DNA from: Nibricoccus aquaticus | GTDB taxonomy: Bacteria; Verrucomicrobiota; Verrucomicrobiia; Opitutales; Opitutaceae | DNA length: 64,000 nucleotides | Reading direction: 5' to 3' | Assembly (NCBI RefSeq): GCF_002310495.1 | Contig: NZ_CP023344.1 | Span: 1,116,001-1,180,000, forward strand | Shown: piece by piece, positions 1-9,424 of the stretch | How the letters are laid out: each line of letters begins with the position of its first letter | Position numbering within the stretch: the stretch's first letter is position 1 | Notes under the pieces: generated by a model | The model's input: the letters and a program-made list of their open reading frames with translations, nothing else | Databases searched by the model: none | Told to the model about the DNA's origin: nothing | Made by a program: the position numbers and the translations under genes

Positions 1-23
1 CTTCACTTTTCACTCTTCCTCCC

Positions 24-1022
24 ATGAGCGCTCCTGCTCCCTCCATGTTCACCCCCGCGGCCACCGCGGTCGCCCAAAAGCTCGGCCTCAAAAAAGGCCG
101 CGCCAACCTCGAAGAATTCGCCGACACGCTCCAGGCGCTCGCGACCGCCGACCGCAACATCGTCGCCGTCACGTCCGACTCCCGCGGCTCCGGCAAACTC
201 GCGCCCTACGGCAAAGCGCTCCCGAAGCAGATCGTCGAAGTCGGCATCGCCGAGCAAAACCTCGTCGGCATCACCGCCGGCCTCGCCGCCTGCGGCAAAA
301 AAGCCTTCGGCGTCTCGCCCTCCTGCTTCCTCACCGCGCGCTCCCTCGAGCAGATCAAAAACGACATCTGCTACTCGAACGTCCCCGGCGTAGTCATCGG
401 CATCAGCTCCGGCGTCAGCTACGGTGCGCTCGGCAGCACGCACCACTCGCTCCACGACCTCGCCGTCCTCCGCGCGATCAACAACCTCACCATCATCGTC
501 CCCGCGGATAACTTCGAAACCCGCGAAGCCATCAAATACGCCGCCGCCGCCCCGCGCCCCGTCTTCGTCCGCTTCGGCAAAGCCGCGATGTACGACCTCG
601 CCCCCGCTGGCGCGACCTTCACCACCGGCAAAGCTCTCACCCTCCGCGAAGGCAAGGACGTCGCTTTCATCGCCAACGGCGAAACCGTCGTCCACGCCCT
701 CCTCGCCGCCGAAAACCTCGCCGCCCAAGGCATCTCCGCCCGCGTGCTCAGTCTCCACACCGTGAAGCCGCTCGACACCGCCGCGATCCTCGCCGCCGGC
801 CGCGAATGCCGCGCCGTCATCACCGTCGAAGAACACATGATCAACGGCGGCGTCGGCGAAGCCGTCGCCTCGACACTGCTCCAAGCCGGCGTCGCTCCGA
901 AGTTCAAGATGGTCGGCTTCCCCGACGAAGACACCGTCACCGGCGCCCAAGCCGACCTCTTCCGCCACTACGGCATCAGCATGGAAGGCCTCACCGAAAC
1001 CACACAAAAACTTCTCGGCTGA
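24..1022 (+). CDS. Split transketolase, C-terminal subunit
   Basis: This 332-residue protein is the pyrimidine-binding plus C-terminal half of a transketolase. It carries the TPP-activating glutamate (E77 in GIAEQN), with the pyrimidine domain at about residues 28-190 and the C-terminal domain at about 205-325. The diphosphate-binding half is absent and is expected just upstream, outside the window. Split transketolases move two-carbon ketol units in the cytoplasm and work as an A/B pair. The FGGY kinase 290 bases downstream on the same strand recalls the D-apulose-4-phosphate transketolase (AptA/AptB) plus D-apulose kinase arrangement, but an ordinary pentose-phosphate role cannot be excluded. 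The ATG at 24 gives the full domain; M8 is a possible alternative start. Confidence 0.9.
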   Translation: MSAPAPSMFTPAATAVAQKLGLKKGRANLEEFADTLQALATADRNIVAVTSDSRGSGKLAPYGKALPKQIVEVGIAEQNLVGITAGLAACGKKAFGVSPSCFLTARSLEQIKNDICYSNVPGVVIGISSGVSYGALGSTHHSLHDLAVLRAINNLTIIVPADNFETREAIKYAAAAPRPVFVRFGKAAMYDLAPAGATFTTGKALTLREGKDVAFIANGETVVHALLAAENLAAQGISARVLSLHTVKPLDTAAILAAGRECRAVITVEEHMINGGVGEAVASTLLQAGVAPKFKMVGFPDEDTVTGAQADLFRHYGISMEGLTETTQKLLG

Positions 1023-1083
1023 TTTCTTGAATCGCAAAGACGCCAAGCCGCAAAGTTCCGACCCAAGAAATCCCCTCCAATCT

Positions 1084-1300
1084 CCGTCATCCGTGCCCAT
1101 CTGTGCAATCCGTGGTTAAAATTCCGACCTCCTAAACATTTGCGTCCCTTAACATCCCTTCGCGGTTAAAAAATCCTACCCGTCCCCTTGCGACCTCTGT
1201 GCCCTCTGTGTCCGCGCTCCGTGCACTCTGTGGCCCACTCCGACTCCGATCTCTGAAACTTCGCTCCGACCTTAGCGCCTTCGCGTCTTAGCGATTAACC
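1084..1300. repeat. Intergenic phrase repeats (four types)
   Basis: The gap between transketolase and kinase is almost wholly made of phrases that recur elsewhere in the window: CATCYGTGCCCATCTGTGCAA...GTGGTTAAAATTCCG (about 1088-1126), GCGTCCCTTA...GCGGTTAAAAAATCC (about 1141-1175), CTCTGTGCCCTCTGTGTCCG... (about 1191-1248) and CTTAGCGCCTTCGCGTCTTAGCG (about 1268-1300). The transketolase leader (1-23) carries another, CTTCACTTTTCACTCTTCC, also seen before 32059. Confidence 0.8.
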
Positions 1301-1311
1301 TACCCTCAAGC

Positions 1312-2844
1312 ATGCCCGCCGCTCCGTCATCGCCCAACGCGTCTCAAGCGACCCACGTCCTTGCCCTCGACCAAAGCACCTCCGCCACCAAGGCCCTGCT
1401 TTTCACCCGCCACGGCCGCCTCCTCGACAAAGAATCCCGCGAGCACAAGCAGCACTACCCGCAGGCCGGTTGGGTCGAGCACGACGCTGAGGAAATCTGG
1501 CAGAACACCCTCGCCACTCTCCGCGCGGTCATCACGCGCCTCGGCGACCACGGCCTCTCCCTCGCCGACCTCGCCTGCCTCAGCCTCACCAATCAGCGCG
1601 AGACCATCGTCCTCTTCGACCGCGTCACCGGAAAACCGTTACACCACGCGCTCGTCTGGCAGGACCGCCGCGGCGACGCCCTCTGCGCGTCTCACATCGC
1701 CGCCGGCCGCGAGCCCCTCGTCCTCCAAAAAACCGGCCTCAAAATCGACGGCTACTTCTCCGGTTCGAAACTCCAGTGGCTCGCCCAAAACAAGCCCGAC
1801 CTCCGCGCCAAACTCGCCGACGGCTCCGCCCTCATCGGCACGATCGACGCCTACCTCGTCTACCGCCTGACGCAGGGCCGCGTCTTCGCCACCGACTCCA
1901 CCAACGCCTCCCGCACGCTCCTCTTCGACCTCACCACGCTCAAGTGGGACGCCGACCTCTGCGACCTCTGGGAAGTCCCGCTCAAAGCCCTCCCCGAAGT
2001 CCGCGACAGCTCCGCCCGCTTCGGCGAAACCACGCTCGATGACGCCCTCACGAAACCGCTCCCCATCGTCGGCGTGATCGGCGATTCCCAAGCCGCCCTC
2101 TTCGCCCAGCGTTGCTACCAGCCCGGCGCCGCCAAAGTCACCTTCGGTACCGGCTCCTCCATTCTCCTCAACATCGGCGCCAAGCCCCGCTTCTCCACGC
2201 GCGGCGTCGTCACCACGCTCGCCTGGGTCCACGCCGGTGTGCCGACCTACGCCTTCGAAGGTATCATCATCAGCTCCGCCGCCACGCTCACTTGGCTCCG
2301 CGATCAACTCGGCGTCATCCGCGAGATGTCCGAAATCGAAAAACTCGCCCGCGAGCTCCCCGACAACGGCGGCGTGTACCTCGTCCCCGCCTTCTCCGGC
2401 CTCGGCCTCCCGCACTGGCAGCCCGCCGCCCGCGCCGCGATCGTCGGCCTCTCCAGCCACAGCGACCGCCGCCACGTCATCCGCGCCGGCCTCGAATCCA
2501 TTTCCTACCAAGTCCGCGACGCCCTCGACGCCATGCGTGCCGACGCCGGCGTTCCCCTCGTCGGTCTCCACGGAGACGGCGGTGCCACAACGAATGCCTT
2601 CCTCATGCAGTTCACCGCCGACCTCGCCGGCGCCGAATTGCGCGTGGCAACGATGTCCGACTGTTCCCCGCTCGGAGCCGCGCTCGCCGGCCTCCTCGGC
2701 CTAGGCATTTTCAAATCCCTCGACGAAATCGCCGCCGTCCCGCGCGGCGACGTCGTCTACCATCCGTCAATGCCTGCGTCACAGTCATCCGAATACTACG
2801 CCGGCTGGCAGCGCGCCGTCCGCCAGATTCTGCCGGTCGCTTGA
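1312..2844 (+). CDS. FGGY-family sugar kinase, glycerol kinase-like
   Basis: A 510-residue ATP-dependent kinase with both FGGY domains, close to glycerol kinase in layout. Most of the glycerol-site signature is visible: R96-E97 in NQRET, W116 in VWQ, Y148 in DGYFSG and the catalytic aspartate D258. The glutamine that follows this aspartate in E. coli GlpK (GDQQ) is S259 here (GDSQ), which could alter the polyol pocket. No glycerol uptake or glycerol-3-phosphate dehydrogenase gene lies nearby. Position behind a split transketolase half suggests a ketose substrate such as D-apulose or erythrulose; this is inference, and plain glycerol kinase remains the main alternative. Start ATG at 1312 sits right after the repeat block. 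Confidence 0.85.
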   Translation: MPAAPSSPNASQATHVLALDQSTSATKALLFTRHGRLLDKESREHKQHYPQAGWVEHDAEEIWQNTLATLRAVITRLGDHGLSLADLACLSLTNQRETIVLFDRVTGKPLHHALVWQDRRGDALCASHIAAGREPLVLQKTGLKIDGYFSGSKLQWLAQNKPDLRAKLADGSALIGTIDAYLVYRLTQGRVFATDSTNASRTLLFDLTTLKWDADLCDLWEVPLKALPEVRDSSARFGETTLDDALTKPLPIVGVIGDSQAALFAQRCYQPGAAKVTFGTGSSILLNIGAKPRFSTRGVVTTLAWVHAGVPTYAFEGIIISSAATLTWLRDQLGVIREMSEIEKLARELPDNGGVYLVPAFSGLGLPHWQPAARAAIVGLSSHSDRRHVIRAGLESISYQVRDALDAMRADAGVPLVGLHGDGGATTNAFLMQFTADLAGAELRVATMSDCSPLGAALAGLLGLGIFKSLDEIAAVPRGDVVYHPSMPASQSSEYYAGWQRAVRQILPVA

Positions 2845-3177
2845 ATAAAAATCTTTCGAGCAGATCATCGCTCGCCCCTAGCGTACGCCACGCCGCCTGT
2901 TAGAATACTGGCATTATTTGCGCCGGATGCGGGGAGTTCCCCGGGGATGATTCGAGTAAGGTAATTTTTAGTTACATCCCGCCTCCCCTGCACCCGTTGT
3001 CGGCTTGAATCTGTCGTTGTCTGGCCGCACCCCGCTACCCGCAAGCTATCTTCATGCTATCCCGACCACCGGAAGCACTCACCCTCAGCGCCCGCACGGC
3101 GCATCATTGATTTCGGTAGCAACCCACAACCCACCGAACCAGCGCTTGGTCCTATACGGCGCTGCCCTGCTCCCAAC
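2845..3177. other. Intergenic region upstream of TonB receptor 1
   Basis: This 333-base gap holds none of the phrase repeats found elsewhere. I see a small GC palindrome, GGGGAGTTCCCC (2931-2942), and an AT-richer stretch near 2960. No convincing promoter, terminator or riboswitch can be named. The leader of the receptor gene probably lies in its last 200 bases. Confidence 0.4.
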
Positions 3178-5886
3178 ATGCACGCAAAAATAAAACTACC
3201 CGCAACTGCCAGCCTACTGGCGCTCTTGTCAGCTGCCAGTCTCCCTCTGTCCGCCAAAACCACCCCGACGCCGCCTAAGGACGAAATCCCCGCCGATGAA
3301 AAAATCGTGGATCTCGAAGTTTTCGAGGTGAAGGGTTTCCGCAGCAGCCTGTCGTCCGCCGCTGAGATCAAACAATCCAGCGCGACGATCGTGGATTCGA
3401 TCGTCGCGACCGACATCGACAAGCTCCCCGACATCAATGCCTCCTACGCGCTCTCCCGCGTCCCCGGCGTTCAGCTCGCGCACACGTTCTCCGGCCTTGG
3501 CGGAAACGGTGCCGTCACGATCCGCGGCCTCAATCAAATCACCAACACACTCGATGGTCGTCAGGTGATCACGCCCGGCGGCATCGCCAACGGCACCGCC
3601 GGCGTCGGCGTCGGCCAGCGCACCTTCGACTACTCGCAAATCCCCTCCGCGTTGATCGCCGGTATCGACGTCTATAAAACTGCCGCCGCAAACCAGATCG
3701 ATGGCGGCCTCGGTGGCCTCGTCGACGTTCGCATGCGCAAACCCTCCGACTTCGCCGAAGGCTACGGCGGCGGTATCACCGCCGGCACCTCGTATTCTGC
3801 TCTTCGCGACAAAAACGAGCAGAACTACAACGTTTTCTTCAACGCCTCCAAAAAGACCGAGGGCTTCGGCAAAATCGGGCTTCTCGTCGCATTGAGCGAC
3901 ATCACCACGCCCTGGCGCGAAGACGCCATCAGCATCGGCAACCCGGTCGCCAGCTCCACCGCCACCACTGGCGTTCCCACCGCGCTTATTTCCAGCGGCT
4001 ACAACGTCAATTCCTCCTACGGTGAATTCAAAACCGAGGGCTTCAACGCCGTCCTGGAGTGGCAGCCCAACCAAAGCTGGCAGTTCTATGTCGGCTACAA
4101 TCCGAACAAGTGGCGCAACATCCAGGACACGGTGCAATTCGTCACCGCCCTCTCCGCCGCAAACGTCGTCCCCGGTTCCGGCACGATGTTCGGTGGCAGC
4201 TCCACCGCTGTCCGCTCGGCCACCTTCGCCAACGTCACTGGCACCGCCTACGGCTTCACCCGCGACCTCGAGAACAAACTCGAAATGTTCAACGCCGGCG
4301 GCCGCTACAAAGCGGGCGACCTCACCGTGAAGTTCGACGCCAACCACTACACCAGCTCGAATCGCTTCTACAACAACCTCGTCTTCGCCTCCGTTAACAT
4401 CCCATCGCTTACTTACGATCTCGCGGGCGATATTCCTTCGGTGCGGATCGCTGGCGTGGATCTGCAAGACCCGACCGGCTATCGTCTCAACCAGGTCAAC
4501 TACCGCCTCTTCCCCTCCAACACCGAGGGCAAGGCCGCACGCATTGACGCCGAATATAACATCCAGAAGGGTTTCCTCTCCAAAGTCGCCGCCGGTATTC
4601 GCTACTCGGCGACCACGAGCGACAATTACCCGACCGGCCTCTTCCTCGGCTCCTACTCGTTTTCCCCTTCGAATAACTTGCTGAGCCAGTATCCCGGCCA
4701 GTGGGGCCCGTCGCCCATCAAGGATTTCTACACCGGCTACAGCGAGCCGCAGATCCCGCTCTACCTCACCGGCAGCACCGCCGTCATGCGCGACGCGAAT
4801 GCTTTCTACAAAACCTACGGCGCCACCAACACGCCCGACACCTCCGCCACGGTCAACCGTCTCAGCCTCTTCGACATCGAGGAAACCACCACGGCATTCT
4901 ACGTGATGCCGCAGTTCGCCGGCTTGATCGGTGGCTACCGGATCGATGGCAACATCGGTCTCCGCGCCGTGGAGACAAAGGAAGACACCAATGGCTTCCA
5001 AGGCGCCAACTCCGCCTCCGCCGTTCCGCTCAACCTGCAAACTTCCTATTGGAACTACCTCCCGAGCTTCAACGGCCGCATCCACTTCACCGAGCAGCTC
5101 TCCCTCCGCACCGCCGTCTCGAAGACCATCACGCGCCCCAACTTCGGCTCGCTCTCTCCGTCGCTGACGCTGAACGCGAACCCCGTGAACCCGGCCCTCA
5201 ACTCCGGCTCGCAAGGTAATCCCGACCTCAAGCCGATTCGCGGCACTAACTTCGATCTCTCGCTGGAGTATTACTTCAACAAGTCCGACTTGGTCTACCT
5301 CGCCGGCTTCCGCAAAGAGGTCAAAGGCTTCATCTCCAGCTTCTCCGAACAGCGCACCTACGAGGGCGTCACCTACGTGATCAGCACATCCAAGAACCTG
5401 AACCCCGCGACGATCCAGGGCTTCGAAGCCGGCTTCCAGAAGTTCTTCACCTTCCTACCCAAGCCGTTCGATGGCTTCGGTCTCCAGTCGAACTTCACCT
5501 ATGTGGACAGCTCGACTCCAACCACCGTCACCGGTGCCGGAACAGTGGATACGCCGCTGACGAACCTCTCCCGGCAGAGCTACAATATCGTCGGCATGTA
5601 CGAAAAAGGCCCTTTCTCGGCCCGCGTCGCCTATAACTACCGCTCCGATTTCGTCACCGGCTTCGCCTACTTCGTGAACACCGGCCTGCTGCGCCAGACG
5701 ATGCTCGGCTACGGCGACCTCGATGCGTCGTTGAACTACGACATCACCAAAAACATCCAGATCGCCATCCAGGCCGTGAATCTCACCAACAAGCTTCGCT
5801 ATCAGGTCTACGGCTCCAAGCAGGTCCCCTCGAACATCTATCTCGATGGCCGCCAGCTGATGGCCAGCGTCACGCTCCGCTTCTAA
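3178..5886 (+). CDS. TonB-dependent outer-membrane receptor
   Basis: A 902-residue receptor for TonB-energised uptake of large ligands across the outer membrane. An N-terminal signal peptide (about residues 1-26) is followed by a plug domain with the typical VPGVQLAHTF...VTIRGL block (about residues 85-190), then a long beta-barrel ending in aromatic F902 (SVTLRF). There is no CarboxypepD_reg domain and no SusD-like partner, so it is of the stand-alone type rather than SusC. It sits between the kinase and the AraC/GH127 pair, so an arabinose- or rhamnose-containing pectin oligosaccharide is a reasonable guess for the ligand. ATG 3178 is chosen because the signal peptide follows directly. Confidence 0.93.
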   Translation: MHAKIKLPATASLLALLSAASLPLSAKTTPTPPKDEIPADEKIVDLEVFEVKGFRSSLSSAAEIKQSSATIVDSIVATDIDKLPDINASYALSRVPGVQLAHTFSGLGGNGAVTIRGLNQITNTLDGRQVITPGGIANGTAGVGVGQRTFDYSQIPSALIAGIDVYKTAAANQIDGGLGGLVDVRMRKPSDFAEGYGGGITAGTSYSALRDKNEQNYNVFFNASKKTEGFGKIGLLVALSDITTPWREDAISIGNPVASSTATTGVPTALISSGYNVNSSYGEFKTEGFNAVLEWQPNQSWQFYVGYNPNKWRNIQDTVQFVTALSAANVVPGSGTMFGGSSTAVRSATFANVTGTAYGFTRDLENKLEMFNAGGRYKAGDLTVKFDANHYTSSNRFYNNLVFASVNIPSLTYDLAGDIPSVRIAGVDLQDPTGYRLNQVNYRLFPSNTEGKAARIDAEYNIQKGFLSKVAAGIRYSATTSDNYPTGLFLGSYSFSPSNNLLSQYPGQWGPSPIKDFYTGYSEPQIPLYLTGSTAVMRDANAFYKTYGATNTPDTSATVNRLSLFDIEETTTAFYVMPQFAGLIGGYRIDGNIGLRAVETKEDTNGFQGANSASAVPLNLQTSYWNYLPSFNGRIHFTEQLSLRTAVSKTITRPNFGSLSPSLTLNANPVNPALNSGSQGNPDLKPIRGTNFDLSLEYYFNKSDLVYLAGFRKEVKGFISSFSEQRTYEGVTYVISTSKNLNPATIQGFEAGFQKFFTFLPKPFDGFGLQSNFTYVDSSTPTTVTGAGTVDTPLTNLSRQSYNIVGMYEKGPFSARVAYNYRSDFVTGFAYFVNTGLLRQTMLGYGDLDASLNYDITKNIQIAIQAVNLTNKLRYQVYGSKQVPSNIYLDGRQLMASVTLRF

Positions 5887-5909
5887 ACTGTTCGCTCAAC
5901 CATCAGCCC

Positions 5910-5958
5910 AAGCCCCGCAGCACGCGCATTCCACGATCGCATGCTGACGGGGCTTTTT
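5910..5958 (+). terminator. Rho-independent terminator after TonB receptor 1
   Basis: An imperfect stem pairs AGCCCCGCAGC (5911-5921) with GCTGACGGGGCT (5943-5954), followed by TTTTT on the plus strand. It lies 24 bases past the receptor stop and before the convergent AraC gene. Confidence 0.7.
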
Positions 5959-5979
5959 CTTTCACAAATCGGGCGCGTG

Positions 5980-6843
5980 TCACTGCCCCGCACCCAGCTC
6001 ATGCTCCGTGCGAAACGCCCGCGGAGTGCAACCGCACGCGTGCCGGAACGCTTCGTTGAAACGGCTGATCGAGTTGAACCCCGAGCTGAACGCGATATCC
6101 ACGATCTTCTGGTCCGTCGTCGCCAGCAGCCGCTTCGCGTGAAAAACGCGGTGATGCGTCAGATGATCCACCAGCGTGGAGCCAAAGGTTTTCTTAAAAA
6201 GACGCATCGCCGAATTCGGATGCAGCCCCGCCACCCGCCCAATGTCCTCGGCCGTGATCGGCTCCATGTAATTCTGCGCGATGTAGCAGACCATCCGCTC
6301 AACCTTGTTCAAACCGCCGACCTGCAATTTCGCATGCCCGCGTTTCCGCGATCCTGTCTTGGCTGCCTCGAGCACCACCGCCAGCCGCCGCAAACGCGTC
6401 TCCATTTCCTGAGTCACAATCTCCCGGATGCCTCCCACACCCGCTTTCAAATCCGCCGTCCATTCCCGGAAAAACGCGGCGTCGAACTCCCCGCGTTCCA
6501 AGCTCGGCTCTTCCACCACCTGCCCGCGCATCAACGGCTGCACCAGCGTGTCCGGCAGTTCGCACTGCAAAAACCACGCGAGCGGCAACGTCGCGACATA
6601 GTACTCCGTGTCCGGTTCGTAATCGATGATCTGGTGCGGAATCGCCGCCCAGAACGCCGTCAGATGCCCCGCCTTCACCTTCACTTTCTCCGCCCCGATC
6701 AAATACGTCACACGTCCCCGACACAGCATGTTCAACTGAATCTCATTGTGATGATCCGGCCCCCGCATCGGTGACGGATTCCACCGCACGCAAGAGAGGC
6801 CGTAAGACGTGAAATCTGGGTGCGCAGTATCAAGCTGGATCAT
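5980..6843 (-). CDS. AraC-family transcriptional regulator
   Basis: A 287-residue regulator. The N-terminal cupin-like sensing half contains HNEIQLNMLCRGRVTYL and an aromatic-rich stretch (AFWAAIPHQI, about residues 60-72). The C-terminal double helix-turn-helix of AraC/XylS proteins covers about residues 180-280 (AEDIGRVAGLHPNSAMRLFKK, then IAFSSGFNSISRFNEAF). It is transcribed divergently from the GH127 gene, with a 239-base shared intergenic region, so it probably controls GH127 and the following genes in response to a pectin-derived sugar. No operator repeat was recognised in the gap. It converges on TonB receptor 1. Confidence 0.92.
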   Translation of the reverse strand: MIQLDTAHPDFTSYGLSCVRWNPSPMRGPDHHNEIQLNMLCRGRVTYLIGAEKVKVKAGHLTAFWAAIPHQIIDYEPDTEYYVATLPLAWFLQCELPDTLVQPLMRGQVVEEPSLERGEFDAAFFREWTADLKAGVGGIREIVTQEMETRLRRLAVVLEAAKTGSRKRGHAKLQVGGLNKVERMVCYIAQNYMEPITAEDIGRVAGLHPNSAMRLFKKTFGSTLVDHLTHHRVFHAKRLLATTDQKIVDIAFSSGFNSISRFNEAFRHACGCTPRAFRTEHELGAGQ

Positions 6844-7082
6844 GAAGCGGGGACGATTAGTTCGCAGAAAAAGCTAAATTTCATGCGACACAACGTCCAC
6901 CGTCATGTTCTTACTTTTCCGGCGATTTCTCAAAACCGCTCCACGCCGCGCAGCAAACGCGTCATCGTCGAAGTCACTGCACCGTAAACTAAAAATTCAG
7001 CTCATTTCCCTCCGATATTCTCGCCTTCCCCGCATCATCTTTCCGTAACTCCCCATCCGCTAATTTCAGACCCGATTCCCTC

Positions 7083-9200
7083 ATGAAAAACGCCTGCCCA
7101 CTCCTCACCCGTTTCCGCCTTCACCTGTCTGCACTTCCTTTGGTTTTGGCGGCGTTTTCTTCGTCCGCCACGATCAGCCACGCCGCCGAAAAATCCCTCA
7201 TCGACACCACCAAGTCGCCGCACGCCGCGATGTACATGACCGACCTCGCAGACGTCCGCTGGACCACCGGTCTCTGGGCCGAGCGCTTCGAAGCCTGCCG
7301 CACCACGATGATCCCGCACATGTGGTCCATCTTCAAAGACGACTACGAGAGCCACGCCTGGTCCAACTTCCTCGTCGCCGCCGGCATGGGCGCAGGCCGC
7401 GACGGCAAAAAACAATTCCACGGCCCGCCCTTCAACGACGGTGATTTCCTCAAGTGGGTCGAAGCCCTCGTCCAGGTTTACGCCGTCACCAAAGACCCCG
7501 CCATCGACAAGCAGCTCGACGAAATCATCACCGTCGTCGCCAAGGCCCAACGTGAGGACGGCTACCTCCACACGCAAAAAATCATCCCGCAGCGCCAGGG
7601 TCTCACCGGCGCCACCGCCAAGGAGTTCGAAGATCGCGAACACTTCGAGACCTACAACATGGGTCACCTCATCACGACCGCGTGCATCCACTACCGCGTC
7701 ACCGGCAAAACCAACTTCCTCGACTGCGCCCGCAAAGCCGCCGACTACATCGACAACCTCTGCAAGACCGTCCCGAAGGACCTCGCGAAAAACGCCATCT
7801 GCCCGTCGCACTACATGGCCGTGATCGAGCTCTACCGCGTCACGCGCGAACCGCGTTACCTCGAGCTCGGCAAGCAACTCATCGAGATCCGCAGTCTCTT
7901 CAGCGGCAAGGAAGGCTCCGACCAAAACCAAGACCGCACCGCCTTCCGCGAAACCTTCGAAGCCGTCGGCCACGCCGTCCGCGCCAACTATCTCTACGCC
8001 GGTGTCGCCGACGTCGTCGCCGAAGACGGCGACAAAACCCTCTTCAAGCCCCTCGAAAAAATCTCCGAGGACATCGCCACCCAGAAGCTCTACATCACCG
8101 GCATGACCGGCGCCATCTACGATGCCGCCTCGCCCGACGGCGCGCACCACACACTCCATCCGCAGATCAAAACCATCCACCAGGCCTACGGTCGCGACTA
8201 CCAGCTCCCGAACATCACTGCCTACAACGAAACCTGCGCCACCATCGGCTACGGCATGTGGATCTGGCGCATGCTCACCCTCACCGGCGACGCCCAGTAC
8301 GCCGACCTCTTCGAACAAACCCTCTACAACGGCATCCTCCCCGGCATCAGCCTCGAAGGAAAACACTACTTCTACGTCAACCCGCTCCGCACCGACTCTG
8401 AGTACAAATGGCCGCTCCGCTGGTCCCGCACCCGCCAGCCCAACTACAAAGCATCCTTCTGCTGCCCGCCCAACATCGTCCGCACCATCGCCGAGGCCCA
8501 CAACTACGCCTACACGCTCTCCGAAAATTCCCTCTGGGTTCAGCTCTACGCCGCCAACACCCTCGACACCAAGTGGACCGACGGCGCCCGCATCAAACTC
8601 CGCCAAGAAACTGATTATCCGTACGACGGCGCAGTGAAGATCACCATCGACGAAGCGCCCGCGAAAGACATCGCCCTCAAGCTCCGCATCCCCGGCTGGC
8701 TCCACAAGGAAGCCGCCACCCTCAAGGTAAACGGCACGCCCGTCTCCGCCACGCTCAAGCCCGGCTCCTTCGCCGAAGTGAAGCGCACGTGGAAAGCCGG
8801 CGACGTCGTCACCCTCGACCTCGCGTTCAAGCCCGTCCTCCTCGAAGCCAATCCGCTCGTCGAAGAAACCGTGAACCAGGTCACCGTGAAGTACGGCCCG
8901 CTCGTTTACTGCCTCGAAGCCGCCGACCTCCCCAAAGGCGTCCGCCTCGCCGACGTCGTCCTCAGCCTCGATCCCAAGCACCGCCAGTTCACCCCGAAGG
9001 CCGAGAAGATCGTCAACGCCAACCTCACCACATTTACCGTGCCCGCGTTCCAACTACAGCGCGACGAGTGGAAGCCCGACCAACTCTACCGCGAAGTCGG
9101 CGCCGCCACCCTCAAGGCCATCGACGTCAAATTCGTCCCCTACTTCGCCTGGGACAACCGCGGCACCGGCGACATGAGCGTCTGGGTCCCCGTCCGCTAA
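7083..9200 (+). CDS. GH127 beta-L-arabinofuranosidase
   Basis: A 705-residue secreted glycoside hydrolase of the DUF1680/GH127 type, which removes beta-L-arabinofuranose from plant glycans by a zinc-assisted cysteine mechanism. The diagnostic residues are intact: E383-T-C385 in YNETCA and the adjacent pair C460-C461 in FCCPPN, matching the zinc ligands and nucleophile of characterised members. A signal peptide covers about residues 1-35 (ends near SHAAEK). The (alpha/alpha)6 barrel spans about 50-480 and beta-sandwich domains follow. It is first in a rightward series GH127-MFS-GH78. RG-II carries terminal beta-L-arabinofuranose, a plausible target. Related families (GH146) share these motifs. 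Confidence 0.9.
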   Translation: MKNACPLLTRFRLHLSALPLVLAAFSSSATISHAAEKSLIDTTKSPHAAMYMTDLADVRWTTGLWAERFEACRTTMIPHMWSIFKDDYESHAWSNFLVAAGMGAGRDGKKQFHGPPFNDGDFLKWVEALVQVYAVTKDPAIDKQLDEIITVVAKAQREDGYLHTQKIIPQRQGLTGATAKEFEDREHFETYNMGHLITTACIHYRVTGKTNFLDCARKAADYIDNLCKTVPKDLAKNAICPSHYMAVIELYRVTREPRYLELGKQLIEIRSLFSGKEGSDQNQDRTAFRETFEAVGHAVRANYLYAGVADVVAEDGDKTLFKPLEKISEDIATQKLYITGMTGAIYDAASPDGAHHTLHPQIKTIHQAYGRDYQLPNITAYNETCATIGYGMWIWRMLTLTGDAQYADLFEQTLYNGILPGISLEGKHYFYVNPLRTDSEYKWPLRWSRTRQPNYKASFCCPPNIVRTIAEAHNYAYTLSENSLWVQLYAANTLDTKWTDGARIKLRQETDYPYDGAVKITIDEAPAKDIALKLRIPGWLHKEAATLKVNGTPVSATLKPGSFAEVKRTWKAGDVVTLDLAFKPVLLEANPLVEETVNQVTVKYGPLVYCLEAADLPKGVRLADVVLSLDPKHRQFTPKAEKIVNANLTTFTVPAFQLQRDEWKPDQLYREVGAATLKAIDVKFVPYFAWDNRGTGDMSVWVPVR

Positions 9201-9227
9201 AACACTCCGCACCTCCGATATAGGTCC

Positions 9228-9380
9228 TATTAGTCCCATAAGTCCTATTTGTCCTATTTGTCCTATTCCGAAGCTCCTCCGAATCCTTCCGTCTCCGTGT
9301 CATCTGTGGTTAAAATTCCGACTCCGTCTTCCGTCCTTCTTCTTAAACTTAGCGTCTTCGCGTCTTTGCGCTTCACCTAA
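9228..9380. repeat. Intergenic phrase repeats, GTCCTATT series
   Basis: The gap before the MFS gene contains a 9-base tandem series (AAGTCCTATTTGTCCTATTT, about 9228-9268), then CATCTGTGGTTAAAATTCCG (9301-9320) and CTTAGCGTCTTCGCGTCTTTGCG (about 9349-9371). The last two recur at 1084-1300 and in many gaps of region 2. The GTCCTATT series is seen only here. Confidence 0.75.
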
Positions 9381-9424
9381 CCCCCGCTTCCAGCTCCAAC
9401 CCAGTCTCGCATCACACACACCGT

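Noticed and set aside
1312-2844. Naming the FGGY kinase glpK
   Set aside because: The substrate-site Gln is Ser and no glycerol genes are near, so the glycerol assignment is not safe.
3005-3193. 62-codon frame upstream of TonB receptor 1
   Set aside because: It overlaps the receptor start, shows no motif or signal peptide, and lies in the likely leader region.
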